From Hyperoodon ampullatus (lineage: Eukaryota; Chordata; Mammalia; Artiodactyla; Ziphiidae), in contig OX457070.1 in assembly GCA_949752795.1 (NCBI GenBank), forward strand, positions 26,002,588 to 26,066,587: a stretch of DNA of 64,000 nucleotides. Direction: 5' to 3'. This document shows positions 23,129-35,148 of the stretch, piece by piece; position 1 is the first letter of the stretch, and the number at the start of each line of letters is the position of its first letter. Below the pieces are notes generated by a model that searched no databases, was not told where the DNA came from, and saw only the letters and a list, made by a program, of their open reading frames with translations. The position numbers and the translations under genes were made by a program.

Positions 23129-23142
23129 TTTTTAAAAAAAAC
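22809..23142 (+). mobile_element. CHR-1-type SINE with target-site duplication
   Basis: Starts 'ggacttccctggtagtccaa' and ends in a (CATA)n run at 23097-23127 plus an A tail. It is flanked by aaagtgcctata at 22797-22808 and 23143-23154. Confidence 0.93.
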
Positions 23143-23154
23143 AAAGTGCCTATA

Positions 23155-24075
23155 TAGTGTGATACTTTATGGATGTTGTCTTCTTGACAAATGTATGTCA
23201 TCTGAATAACTTGCAACACAATATCAAGTTAAATGTAAGAAAACTGCTGAGTTTATAGGGCACTGTTTTGTAACATGAAAATCACATATAGAAGCTCATT
23301 AAATAACCTCACTTTTTTGTTGCTATCACTAAGTTCTTTTTCTATGTGAAAGTGGTATTTGGTAAGGTAAGTGGGCTATAGACTCCTCTGCATTCCTAAA
23401 AGGGCAGCAGTTCCTAAAAGCTAAAGAACTACTGGTCTTGTGTAAAGTTCATGAACCCTGCACTCAGACACAGGTTCAAATCCAAAGTTTACTATTTCCT
23501 AATAGAAAAACCAGAAAGTCAGTTCCCTCATCATACCACCCTCATAGGGTTGTGAAGGTTAAATGAGATAAGTATGTAATATATCTGGCAAATAGTAAGT
23601 GCACCCTTACAGAAGGGAGGGCAGGCGGAAGATGGTATTTTGGGTCTTGCTTCCAGACCCTTCATCTTTCAGAGAATGCTCCCAATATCCTGCCCCAAAC
23701 CAAAGTCACATCTCCGAGAGAGATACCAAACAAATAACGTGAAGTAGGCTAAACCAAAGACGTGACTTTAATTGTAAATTACGGCAAGAAAACTAATGGA
23801 TAATGAAACCAATTAAGTTTGTCGTCAGGGATCACAAACCCTAATAACCAAACAACATAAAAAAAGGCATATATGCATACAAGTCATAGAGATGGCCCCA
23901 TATTAATGAGATCAATAAAAGCTTTTAATACAAGAAACAAATCCACAAGCCTTCATAATAACAACTGAAATAAAGTTGTTTATATGATTTTTATTTTCAT
24001 TTGATCCACTTTCTTGAGAACTGATCTCCCCAAAAAGGACAAAGCCTACCTCCTTATTTCACCCATCTCTTACTG
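23155..24075. other. Intron 7 sequence with a MIR fragment
   Basis: About 23455-23605 looks like a minus-strand MIR ('catagggttgtgaaggttaa', 'atgagataagtatgtaatat'). The rest is not assigned to a family. Confidence 0.55.
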
Positions 24076-25096
24076 AAGTCTACCCAGACATCTAATTCAT
24101 TTAATATTCAATAATTCACTAAGTCCTTCAATATGTACTATTTACTAAGCACCTCTCATGGCCAGAAGTAAATAAAATATTAACAAAGCCCCAGCTCTAC
24201 CCTCAAAGAGATTAAAGTCTACTGGGAAACAGAAATAAGTAAACAAGCAATTACTATACTATGTGTTCAGAGCAGTGATGAGTGTGAGTGTTTATAGAAT
24301 ACCATGAGAACACATATACAAGGAGTACTGACTCTTTCTCAAGGACGCATGGTGAATGGTGGAAACCAGGAAATATTTCCTAGAAGACATCTAAGCTGAG
24401 AATGAAAAGATGAAGAGTTGGGCAAAGATGGGGCACAAGGAGTAGAGGAAGAAAGTCATCCAAACAGAGAAAACAGCATCTGTAAGATCAAGGAGTCTAG
24501 AGGACCTAGCATAATGAGTGAATAGCAGTAGTTCAATATGATCAAAGAGGCAAGCGTGAGGCTGAAGAGGTGAGCAGGGACCTCCTATGACATATTAAGG
24601 AGTTTGGAATTTATCCTGAAGGTAATGATGGAAAGCAGGGGTTTCAAACTAGAAGTGATATTATCAAGTGTGTCATGAAAAAAGACTATTCTGGCTTAAT
24701 ACAAAGAATGGTTAGGAAGGCAGAAAAGATGACGAGTTTCCTATTACTAATGCAATAATCCAAAAAGGCAAAAATAGTAGTTTGAGAGTCATAATCAAAA
24801 AGACTGTGTAAATGGACAGGGGTGAGAGCAAAAGTAGAAAGAGAAGTTTCTAGCTTGGCAACTAAGTAGATAGATGCCCATTCACTAAGAAGAAAGAGTA
24901 TGTTGAGGGCTTCCCTGGTGGCGCAGTGGTTGAGAGTCCGCCTGCCGATGCAGGGGACACGGGTTCCTGCCCTGGTCTGGGAAGATCCCACATGCCGCGG
25001 AGTGGCTGGGCCCGTGAGCCATGGCTGCTGAGCCTGCGCGTCCGGAGCCTGTGCTCCACAGTGGGAGAGGCCACAACAGTGAGAGGCCTGTGTACC

Positions 25097-25132
<36 letters not shown>

Positions 25133-25985
25133 TATGTTGAAAAGATGACGATCACTTCCTTGGAGTTCTGGGGCTATAGTGCCATGGGACATATAAATGA
25201 AGATTTTCTATAGGTAGTTAGCCACAAACATCTAGAGTATGAGACATATCTGGATAGAGTGCTACATTTGGAAGTCATCAGCCACAGAAAGTAAATGAAG
25301 CACTGGGAGCAGATATCACCTCAGAAGAACTTAAGATCCATTATTGCACAAAGCATTGTTTCCTACCATGTTCCTGCCTGCTGCTATAAACAAGCTGAGG
25401 ACAGCCAGTACTGTTCCACTGATACTCTTAAGTTAGGAAACAACCATCAAGATTTTTCCATGCCTTTATTATGTGCCAATATTTGTGTTAGGCATTGAAC
25501 AGAAATAAAATGTGGTGCCCTTTATACATGAGAATTTTAATAAACTGTAGGTGTGCTATTTATGGTGAGGTTACATAGGTATTTAACATTCAAAAAAAAA
25601 AAGGAAGAACAGTATGGAATGAAGTAATCAAAAATCCTCTTAGAAAAAGTGAGGCTTGAGCTAGGCCTTAAATTATAAGTAGAATGTAGAGATGTGAAGA
25701 AAGGAACTGGCATTCCAGGGAAGGGAAAATGTATAAGTAAAATACCAGGGTAAGGAATGAACATGACTTTAGAGGTAGAAAAGTAAACAAAAATAACAAC
25801 AATAAAAGTTTGCCTGGAATGACCAAAATGTACAAACTTAAAGCTGGACAAATAGAATTCAGAAGGTCTTAATCAGCCAGAAGAGTTTAGATTTGATAGA
25901 GAAGAAAGAAATACATTACCACTGATGTTTAAGAAGAATAAAAGAGTTGGGTTTAGGGAAGATAAAAGGTGGAATAATGTAGTGA
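24076..25985. mobile_element. Ancient L2-age interspersed repeat, split by a SINE
   Basis: The sequence follows a widely dispersed old mammalian pattern: 'attaaggagtttggaattta', then 'tcctgaaggtaatgatggaa', then, in the second half, 'ggaagtcatcagccacagaa' and 'cattccagggaagggaaaa'. I am confident that it is an old dispersed repeat but not of the exact family name. Confidence 0.45.
24907..25126 (+). mobile_element. CHR-2-type SINE with target-site duplication
   Basis: A full-length SINE with a long A tail, flanked by aaagagtatgttga at 24893-24906 and 25127-25140. Confidence 0.95.
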
Positions 25986-26004
25986 TTAAGAATGCAGGCT
26001 CTGG

Positions 26005-26406
26005 GACTTGAGGATATGGGGAGGGGGAAGGGTAAGCTGTGACAAAGCGAAAGAGAGGCATGGACATATATACACTACCAAACGTAAGGTAGATAGATAG
26101 TGGGAAGCAGCCGCAGAGCACAGGGAGATCAGCTCGGTGCTTTGTGACCGCCTGGAGGGGTGGGATGGGGAGGGTGGGAGGGAGGGAGATGCATGAGGGA
26201 AGGGATGTGGGAACAAATGTATATGTATGACTGATTCACTTTGTTATAAAGCAGAAACTAATAAAAAAAATAAAATTAAAAAAAAAAGAAATTTAGTTAA
26301 AATTGGGGAACTTGTATTCTATATTAATTTTGGATAACTTGGGGTAGGGGGATGCTGATTAGGGGTGTTGTAATAAAATAGTGTCTGCCCACCAAAAAAA
26401 AAAAAA
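26005..26406 (+). mobile_element. 5'-truncated L1 with a 3' transduction
   Basis: 26005-26262 is a young L1 3' end identical in type to 8880-9135, followed by an A-rich stretch at 26262-26289. A further ~104 bp of non-L1 sequence (26290-26393) has AATAAA at 26372-26377. A second poly(A) starts at 26394. The whole unit is flanked by the 17-bp duplication aagaatgcaggctctgg (25988-26004 and 26407-26423). This is the classic signature of an L1 transcript that read through its own poly(A) signal. Confidence 0.9.
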
Positions 26407-26423
26407 AAGAATGCAGGCTCTGG

Positions 26424-26640
26424 AGGATATTGCCTGGGTTCACAACTGGCACTCCACCAATTTACCAGCTATGGGGCAAGTAATTTAACCTCTCTAAACT
26501 TCATTTTGCTCAGTTATCAAATAGGATAATAGTAGTACCTAACATCATAAGTTAGGTATAGATATAAAATAATATGATCTATGGAAATGCTTAACAAAGT
26601 AAGCAAAGAATGAATGTTAGCTATTATTTTTAGTCCATGA
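26424..26640 (-). mobile_element. MIR fragment
   Basis: A minus-strand MIR pattern: 'gggcaagtaatttaacctct', then 'ctaaacttcattttgctcag', then 'aataggataatagtagtacc'. The transduction-bearing L1 inserted at its edge. Confidence 0.7.
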
Positions 26641-27029
26641 TGGGGCAGATTTTAGAAAACCTAGGGAAAGTTCATGGCATAGGTGTCCCTACCGTCTGTG
26701 GCTAGAGATCCCTGAACTTATTCAATAATGCCTGAGAAAGATCTTTACTTCACTTCTTACCACCGTGACTCCCTCATTTGATGATTTCTACCACCAGCCC
26801 AAAGACAATAATGCCTCCAAGGTTTTCACATATTCAAAATTCCAGTTGTCTTGTAGTCCCCAGACAAAAAGAGTATAAACTCACCTTTCTCTGCTCCTCC
26901 CTGTAAACAATTCAACAGAAAATCATAAAAAGACTCTGAAAGGTTGGAAAGTGGAAGGCCAAAGGCTAGGGACCACACTTGAGGAACAACACAACACTGA
27001 GTTCCCTGGATTTTCTTTTTAATTCTCAT
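26641..27029. other. Unique intron 7 sequence
   Basis: No repeat or gene recognised between the MIR and the L1M 5' region. Confidence 0.45.
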
Positions 27030-27551
27030 ACATCATGAATGGACCCAGGAGAGGCTAGTATCCTGGAACCTGCACCAAGATGGGGAAGGAGGAAGAGAAG
27101 GCCTGGATGGAATCTCTTAACCCTCTGGCCAGCAACTGATTCCAAATCTCCTGATTTCCAACCCAGTGACAGAAGGCAACCCAGGTATGTGCTTTCCTCC
27201 CCAGCTGTACTGGCAGAGACTTAGAGAGAAGCCCATCAGCACTAAGAGGCCCAGAGAGTTGGCCCAGGAAAAGTCTGTATCCTAGAAGCCCAGAATTCCT
27301 ACATCCCCCACCTAAATGCACCAGGAGGCCTAGAAAAGCACTTTTTGCCCCCACTGATGGCAGGAGCAAGAATCAAGTGGGAGATCCACTGGCATCAGGT
27401 GCCCAGGGAGCAGGCCCAGGAAAGCATCCTCCACCCTATGGGCCAATATCTCCCACTTTCCACTCAACAGCAGTAGGCCTAAGGAAGAGCATTCCACCCG
27501 CATGAGCAGCACCAGCAGAGATCAAGCATGAGCCTCAGCAGCACCACTGAG

Positions 27552-27581
27552 CAAAGTAGACTATAATGCAAGTCTACTTTG
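27552..27581. repeat. 11-bp inverted repeat, 8-nt loop
   Basis: caaagtagact at 27552-27562 and agtctactttg at 27571-27581 are exact reverse complements. Confidence 0.9.
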
Positions 27582-29136
27582 TTCAGTAAAAACTCTGAAA
27601 ACTAAACAGTCTCTGAAACCACAGCCCATACAAGTAGGCCATGACCTATATGTTACATATAAATAAGACAAGTGAATGCTAAAACAGAGATTAAATAGGA
27701 TCCAGTCTCTTACTGTAACATTCAAAATGTACAAAACACAATTAAAAGTCATTCACAATATAAAGAACCAGGAACATCACAGCTTGAATGAGAAAGATAA
27801 TCAGATGATTCCAACATCAAGGTGAAACAGATGATGGAATTATCTGACAAGGATTTAAAAGCAACCATCTTATATGCTTGAGCAAGCAATTAAGAATCTC
27901 TTGAAGAAAATGAAATAAGATAAAAATCTCAGCAAAGAAACGTAGTTATAAAAAAGAACAAACGGAAATTGAAAAAAATACAGTAACAAATAAAAACCTC
28001 ATTTGAGAGGATCAATGACAGAATGGAAATGACAGAAGATAGAATAAGTGAACTTGAGGACGTATCAATACAATTAATAACTCTGAACAACAGAAAGAAA
28101 ATCAATTTTTAAAAGATAGGGGCTCTTGGGCTATAACAAAAGCTCTAACATTCATATCAACAGAATGCCATAAGCAGAGGAGAAGGGGGTGGGGAGGGAT
28201 GCGCTAAAAAAAATTATTCACAGAAATAATGGGAAACTTCCCAAATTTGGTGAGACATATATCTACAGGTTCAAGAAGCTAACTGAATCCCAAATACGAA
28301 ACTCAAAGATATCCACACCAACACAATTAAATTTCAGAAAATATAGGAGAACACCAATTTGAATGATAGTAGATTTCACATCTGAAAACATGGAAGCCAG
28401 TAGGAAGTGTTGTGCCATTTTGCAAATACTGAAAGAAAAAAAACCACAAACCATTAATTCTATGTCTGGCTCAATTATCCTTCAAGAATGAATGAGGAAT
28501 AAAGACATTTTCAGGTAAAGAAAACAAATCTGTCACTAATAGACTCACCCACATAGAGGGGCTGAGAAATTCTCCAATCGAAAGAAAATAGCAGGAAAAA
28601 ACCTGAAAGTTCATGAAGACCAAAAAAAACAAAAACAAAAACCACAACAGAATGGATAAAAATAGAGGAAATATAACAGACTTTCAGTCTCTTTATGAGT
28701 TTCTTAAATCGCATTTGATGACTGAAGCAAAGAGTCTAACACTATTTGCTGTGGTACTCAATATATGTAAACGAAATATTAAAACAATTATTATTTTTAA
28801 AGTGGGAAGGGTAAAGGGAACTAATTCTACTTCACTCTCAGAGGTGAAAGTTGATACCAGTAAACAGTTATAAATTATGTATGTATATTGTAACACCTAA
28901 AGCAACCTCTAAAGAAACAATACAGTGCAATATACTCAAAATACTATACATAGATCAAAATGTTCCTGTAACCCACAGTAAGTCAAGAAAAGAGAAACAG
29001 AGGAACAAACAGAAAACAAATACAATGGTGGACTTTAAGCCCAGTATATCAATAAAGGTTTTAATGCACACAGTCTAGTACACCAACTAAAATACAGACA
29101 TTAACACAGTGCTTAAAAAAAACACAACTATATGCC

Positions 29137-29171
29137 CATTGTGTTTGAAGAAAATCCCTTCAAACACAATG
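29137..29171. repeat. 14-bp perfect inverted repeat, 7-nt loop
   Basis: cattgtgtttgaag (29137-29150) and cttcaaacacaatg (29158-29171) are exact reverse complements within L1 sequence. The right arm fits the normal L1 text 'acttcaaatacaatgacata'. Confidence 0.95.
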
Positions 29172-29430
29172 ACATAAGAAGGTTGAAGTAAAAAGACAGA
29201 AAAAGAAATACTGTACAATTTTTTAAAAGCAGTAATGGCTATAATAGCAGATAAACTAATCTCCAGAATAAAAATAATTACTCAAAACAAAGAGCATTAC
29301 CACATAATGATAAAAGGATAAATACACCAAGAAGATATAGCAATTTTACATGTGTATGCAACCAAATCCAGTGTGATGTGACAAAGGCAATAAGAAATGG
29401 GAATAAAAACTGAAAGAGTAAAAACTAAAT

Positions 29431-30601
29431 CTGATTAATCAATTAAACAAAATATCTGTTCCTTTTCTGTATTCTCTATTGGCTCCCCTTTCTCCTACTA
29501 TATTCTATATAGTTTTATCCTTGGAATTTTGCTGTTCTCTCTGGCTCCCCCAGAGAGCTTAACTATTCTTACAGCATAATTTAATCATGGGTTGTTGAAG
29601 TCTTTCAAATTTATCTTTCTCATTTCCCATTTTTTCAACTGTTTCAGATGTCAAGGCAGCTGAATCTAATTTCAGGCTTTTCCCCTAACTACTATCACTC
29701 AGGAGCTCAGGGTCTTACTGGGAGGAATGAGAGAGACATAACCAAATGGTACAACTGGGTGCATCAATAGAAATAATGCATAAGGTAAAGAGGCTGAACA
29801 GAGAGGATGTATTGGAACAGAGGATGCAAAGGAAGAGCACAAAGAGTGCCCTACCTCTACCTAGTTTCCCACTTTTAGAGATTTACCCCAGAAATGGCAG
29901 GCTGAGAATACTGGGCTGCGGCCCCACCCGACCTTGCTCGTAGGACGGAGGTTCCACTCCAGAAGAGGCAATCGAAGAAGACCAGAGAATACCATCCACA
30001 CCCAACACCATTCTTATATAAAGAAGGGACGTGTTACTCCAATATAAGTGGGTCACTATTCCAACTCCCAGAGCAATGTCACAAAGCTTTTTCCCAGGAG
30101 AGGCAAGCCATAAGAACAGAGAGCTCCACACATCCCCATAAGCAGACTGACTTCATTTGGAATAGAACACGGAGAAGTTCAGGCCTAAGAACGCCAGCAA
30201 AAACAATGCTGATCACAGTGGTAAGCAATTAAGAGGAAGCTGCTAGCTACATGATACGAAAAAGCCATACAGTAGACAAGCTAGAAGTTTAAAAGAAAGG
30301 CTCAAAGACTGACCTAAAAGACTACCTCTAAGAAAGGGCATTACCCTTTCTTAGAGGTATAGTTACAGTAACTGAATCAGACCACGGAGCAATTTATGCC
30401 TCAAGGCATTGTTGAAAACAATACAGCAATCAGATTAGCTGTGGCTAACAGCTGATACCAATATTGCAAGACAAACAAGAAGATTAACAAGGAGATGAAA
30501 GAGACAGTAAAACAGAACTGAGTTAAAGCCATAGTCATAGGAGGAGGGAATGGATGGAGACCAGTCAGGGAGGCTGTACATATACCAAAGACTCTGCTTT
30601 T
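29431..30601. other. Intron 7 sequence, not assigned
   Basis: No recognised gene. It contains a perfect hairpin at 30323-30359. ORFs at 29746-29943 and 29883-30131 do not resemble any family. Confidence 0.45.
30323..30359. repeat. 16-bp perfect inverted repeat, 5-nt loop
   Basis: tacctctaagaaaggg (30323-30338) and ccctttcttagaggta (30344-30359), loop catta. Confidence 0.95.
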
Positions 30602-30807
30602 GGGACTTCCCTGGTGGTGCAGTGGTTAAGATTCCATGCTCCCACTGCAGGGGGCCTGGGTTCAATTCCTGGTCAGGGAGCTAGATCCCACATGCATGCC
30701 ACAACTAAGGAGCCCGTCTGCCGCAACTGACAGGGCACAACCAAATAAATAAATAAAATATTTTTTTAATAAAATAAAATAATCAAATGCAAATCCAAAT
30801 TAAAAAA
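30602..30807 (+). mobile_element. CHR-1-type SINE with near-perfect target duplication
   Basis: Starts 'gggacttccctggtggtgca' and ends in (AAAT)n then A-rich sequence. The flanks are aagactctgcttt (30588-30600) and aagactccgcttt (30808-30820), one mismatch. Confidence 0.88.
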
Positions 30808-31175
30808 AAAGACTCCGCTTTCCAGTGAGGAAATTCAGAAGGTGCATACTGCAGGGGAAACAGACTTCACTTCCAAACTAGTCACTAAATAACCAGACAA
30901 GCAAAACAATAACAAATATTCTCAGCCCAGAGAGGGAATCAGTATCCAGAGCTGCAACAATATATTATCTAAAATGCCCAGTTTATAACAAAAAGTTGTG
31001 ACACACACAAAGAAAAAGAAAACTGACCCATTCACAGGAAAAAAAACAAGCAAGCAATAGAAACTGCCTTTAAAGAGACCCAACATTTTGGATTTAGACA
31101 GCAAAGACTTCAAATCAGTTATTATAAATATGTTCAAAGAAGAAAAGGAAATCATGCTTTAAAAATTAAAAGAAG

Positions 31176-33208
31176 CTTCAATGAAATCCCTATCAAACTA
31201 CCACAGGCATTTTTCACAGAACTAGAACAAAAAAATTTCACAACTTGTATGGAAACACAAAAGAGCCTGAATAGCCAAAGCAATCTTGAGAAAGAAAACC
31301 AGAGCTGGAGGAATCAGGCTTCTGGACTTCAGACTATACTACAAAGGTACAGTAATCAAGACAGTATGGTACTGGCACAAAAACAGAAATAAAGATCAAT
31401 GGAACAGGATAGAAAGCCCAGAGATAAACCCACACACATATGGTCACCTTATCTTTGATAAATGAGGAAAGAATATACAGTGGAGAAAAGACAGACTCTT
31501 CAATAAGTGGTGCTGGGAAAACTGGACAGCTACATGGAAAAGAATGAAATTAGAACACTCCCTAACACCATACACAAAAATAAACTCAAAATGGATTAAA
31601 GACCTAAATGGAAGGCCAGACACTATCAAACTCTTAGAGGAAAACACATGCAGAACACTCTATGACATAAATCACAGCAAGATCCTTTTTGACCGACTTC
31701 CTAGAGAAATAGAAATAAAAACAAAAATAAACAAATGGGACCTAATGAAACTAAAAAGCTTTTGCACAGCAAAGGAAACCATAAACAAGACGAACAGACA
31801 ACTCTCAAAATGGGAGAAAATATTTGCAAATGAAGCAACTGACAAACGATTCATCTCCAAAATATACAAGCAGCTCATGCAGCTCAATATCAAAAACACA
31901 AACAAACCAATCCAAAGATGGGCAGAAGACCTAAACAGACATTTCTCCAAAGAAGATATACAGATTGCCAATAAACACATGAAAGGATGCTCAACATCAC
32001 TAATCAATCATTAGAGAAATGCAAATCAAAACCACAATGAGGTATCACCTCACACTGGTCAGAATGGCCATCCTCAAAAAATCTACAAACAATAAATGCT
32101 GGAGAGGGTGTGGAGAAAAGGGAACCCTCTTGCACTGCTGGTGGGAATGCAAATTGATACAGCCACTATGGAGAACAGTATGGAGGTTCCTTAAAAAACT
32201 AAAAACAGAACTACCATACGACCCAGCAATCCCACTACTGGGCATATACCCTGAGAAAGCCATAATTCAAAAAGTCATGTACCACAATGTTCATTGCAGC
32301 CCTATTTACAATAGCCAGGACATGGAAGCAACCTAAATGTCCATCAACAGATGAATGGATAAAGAAGATGTGGCACATATATACAATGGAATACTACTGA
32401 GCCATAAAAAGAAATGAAACTGAGTTTTTTTTTTAATTTATTTATTTTTATTTTTGGCTGTGCTGGGTCTTCGTTTCTGTGCAAGGGCTTTCTCTACTTG
32501 TGGCAAGCGGGGGCCACTCTTCATCGTGGTGCACGGGCCTCTCACTGTCGCGGCCTCTCTTGTTGCAGAGCACAGGCTCCAGACGCGCAGGCTCAGTAGT
32601 TGTGGCTCACGGGCCCAGCTGCTCCACAGCACGTGGGATCTTCCCAGACCAGGGCTCGAACCCATGTCCCCTGCATTAGCAGGCAGATTCTCAACCAGTG
32701 CGCCACCAGGGAAGCCCGAAATTGAGTTATTTATAGTGAGGTGGATGGACCTAGAGACTGTTCATACAGAGTGAAGTAAGTCAGAAAGAGAAAAACAAAT
32801 ACTGTATGCCAACAAATATATATATGGAATCTAAAAAAAAAATTGGTTCTAAAGAACCTTGGGGCAGGACAGGAATAAAGGTGCAGACATAGAGAATGGA
32901 CTTGAGGACATGGGGACAGGGAAGAGTAAGCTGGGACGAAGTGAGAGAGTGGCATGGACATATATACACTGCCAAATGTAAAACAGACAGCTAGTGGGAA
33001 GCAGTCGCATAGCACAGGGAGATCAGCTCAGTGCTTTGTGTCCACCTAGAGGGGTGGGATAGGGAGGGTGGGAGGGAGAGGCAAGAGGGAGGAGATATGT
33101 GGATATATGTACACATATAGCTGATTCACTTTGTTATACAGCAGAAACTAACACTGCATTGTAAAGCAATTATACTCCAATAAAGATGTTAAGGAAACAT
33201 TAAAAAAT
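31176..33208 (+). mobile_element. Younger 5'-truncated L1 nested in the L1M
   Basis: The best preserved L1 here. 31544-32014 is 156 open codons of ORF2 ([33 protein letters not shown]) and 32019-32336 continues ([18 protein letters not shown]). The 3' UTR runs to an A-rich tail near 33205. The flanks aaaattaaaagaag (31162-31175) and aaaattaagagaag (33209-33222) look like a target-site duplication. A minus-strand SINE interrupts it. Confidence 0.85.
32427..32717 (-). mobile_element. CHR-1-type SINE, minus orientation
   Basis: Reads as a poly(T)/(ATTT)n start and ends 'cgccaccagggaagccc' on the plus strand. It is one of only three SINEs in the window lying in the sense direction of ALMS1. The flanks are gaaactgagtt (32416-32426) and gaaattgagtt (32718-32728). 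Confidence 0.9.
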
Positions 33209-34567
33209 AAAATTAAGAGAAGGTAATGGCAATGTCTCATCAAATAGAAAATAAGCTAATAGAACTTACAAAAGAAGCAAATGGAAATTCTGGGGTTGAA
33301 AAGTACAACTAAAATAAAAATTTCCTAGAGGCTCAACAGTAAATAGGGACAGACAGAAGAATCGGTGAATATGATGATAACAGAGACTATGCAAGCTGAA
33401 GGACAGCAAAAAGAAGAATAAATAAAAATGAACAAAGGCTCAGAGAGCTATTCGACAAGAGTAAGTGTACTGACATATGTATAATGGGGGATATCTGAGA
33501 CAGAAAAGAGCAGAAAAAAATAATGGCCGAAAACTTCCCAAATTTGATGAAAAACATTATTCTACACATCTGAGAATCCCAATGAACTCAATGATAAACA
33601 GAGAGATCCATACCAACACATCATAATCAAAATCAAAATGCTGAAAGACGAAGAGAATATCCTGAAAGCAGCAAGAAAAAAACAAATCACATACAATGGA
33701 ACACTAATAAGAATAGTTGATTTCTCATCAGAAACAATAAAGGCAGAATACAGTGGAAAGACATATTCAAAGTGCTGGGGAAAAAAACTGTCAACCAAGA
33801 ATTCAAAACCCAACAAAACTATCTTTCGAAAAGATAAAATAAAAACATTCCCAGATACACAAAAACTGAGAGAATTTGTTGGTGGCAGGCCCATCTTACA
33901 AAAAATACTAAAGGAAGTTCTTCAGGCTGAAAGCAAGTGACACCAAACAGTAATTCGAATTTACAGAACAAAACAAATAGTGCTAGTAAAGATAATTATG
34001 TTAGGTAATTACAAAAAGACAGGACACTTGCATATTTTCCTTTCTTCTAACAGATTTTAAAAGCCAGCTTACATAAAACAACACATATATAATTGTATTA
34101 TTGGGGCTATAACATATAGAAATGTAACATATTCAACAATAACAACAAAAGGAAGTACATGGGAGCAAACTTAGAGTACAGCAAGGAAATGACACTGGGT
34201 GATAACAAATCCACAGGAACAAATAAAGAGAGTAAGAAATAAGAATAAATTCAAATATTAATGTAATAAGCTCTATAAATATAAATATTTGCTCTCTCTA
34301 CTTCTCTGAGCTTCTTTAAAATACATAAAGTTATATAAATAATTATGACAATGTAACAATCTACTCTTGGGTTTGTAACACATAGTTGTATTATGTATTA
34401 TAATAATAGCAAATACAAAGAAGAGGAAATAGATCTATATAGGAGAAACATCTCTGTATCACACTAGAATTTAGTTAGTATAAACTGGGAGTATATTCTG
34501 GTAAGTTAAGATAAATTTTATAAGCCCTACAGGAACCATTAATAATATAACTTTAAAAATTAGCTAG

Positions 34568-35148
34568 GACTTCCCTGGTGGCACAGTGGTTAAGAATCCG
34601 CCTGCCAGGCTTCCCTGGTGGCACAGTGGTTGAGAGTCCACCCACCAATGCAGGGGACACAGGTTCGTGCCCTGGTCTGGGAAGATCCCACATGCCGCGA
34701 AGCAGCTGGGCCCGTGAGCCATGGCCGCTGGGCCTTCGCATCCGGAGCCCGTGCTCCACAGTGGGAGAGGCCAAAACAGTGAGAGGCCCACGTACCAAAA
34801 AAAAAAAAAGAATCCGCCTGCCAATGCAGGGGACACAGGTTCGAGCCCTGGTCCGGGAAGATACCACATGCCACAGAGAAACTAAGCCCATGTGCCACAA
34901 CTAATGAGCCTGCAAGCCACAACTACTGAAGCCCACATGCCACAACTACTGAAGCCCGCGCAGCTAGAGCCCATGCTCCGCAACAAGAGAAGCCACCGCA
35001 ATGAGAAGCCCACACACCACAACAAAGAGTAGCCGCTGCTCGCCGCAACTAGGGAAAGCCCACATGCAGCAACAAAGACCCAATGCAGCCAAAAATAAAA
35101 TAAATAAAAATAAATTAATTAATTTAAAAAAAATAAAAAGTAAAAGAT
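34568..35148 (+). mobile_element. CHR-1-type SINE split by a CHR-2-type SINE
   Basis: Outer CHR-1 element with the flanking duplication aaaaattagctag at 34555-34567 and 35149-35161. Its body is interrupted after 'aagaatccgcctgcca' by the inner SINE and resumes at 34808. Confidence 0.93.
34608..34807 (+). mobile_element. CHR-2-type SINE nested in a CHR-1 SINE
   Basis: Target-site duplication aagaatccgcctgcca (34592-34607 and 34808-34823) is itself part of the outer SINE, proving the order of insertion: CHR-1 first, CHR-2 second. Confidence 0.95.

Larger units (their letters stand above)
27030..29430 (+). mobile_element. Old L1M 5' region, ORF1 remnant and ORF2 start
   Basis: 27030-27700 is the relatively GC-rich 5' part. 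27780-28520 follows L1M ORF1-type sequence ('atggaattatctgacaagga', 'gaacaacagaaagaaaatca', 'aacttcccaaatttggtgag'). 28600-29400 reaches the ORF2 start ('gtagtacaccaactaaaata'-like region, 'ataatgataaaaggataaat'). It is 3'-truncated and full of stops. Two hairpins lie in it, at 27552-27581 and 29137-29171. Confidence 0.75.

Noticed and set aside
24686..25192. 168-codon minus-strand ORF and similar GC-rich ORFs (CGLSRCGAQAPDAQAQ type)
   Set aside because: These recur in every CHR-2 SINE in antisense; they are a by-product of the SINE consensus.
27039..27512. Higher-GC stretch with ORFs on both strands
   Set aside because: Continuous with L1M 5' sequence downstream; likely the element's 5' UTR, not a CpG island or gene.
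31544..32336. Long plus-strand ORFs in intron 7
   Set aside because: Well preserved L1 ORF2 tail of the nested younger L1; frameshifted and 5'-truncated, so not a functional element.
33638..33940. 100-codon ORF with coiled-coil-like composition
   Set aside because: Matches the C-terminal part of L1 ORF1 (KAARKKQITYNGT); an element remnant.
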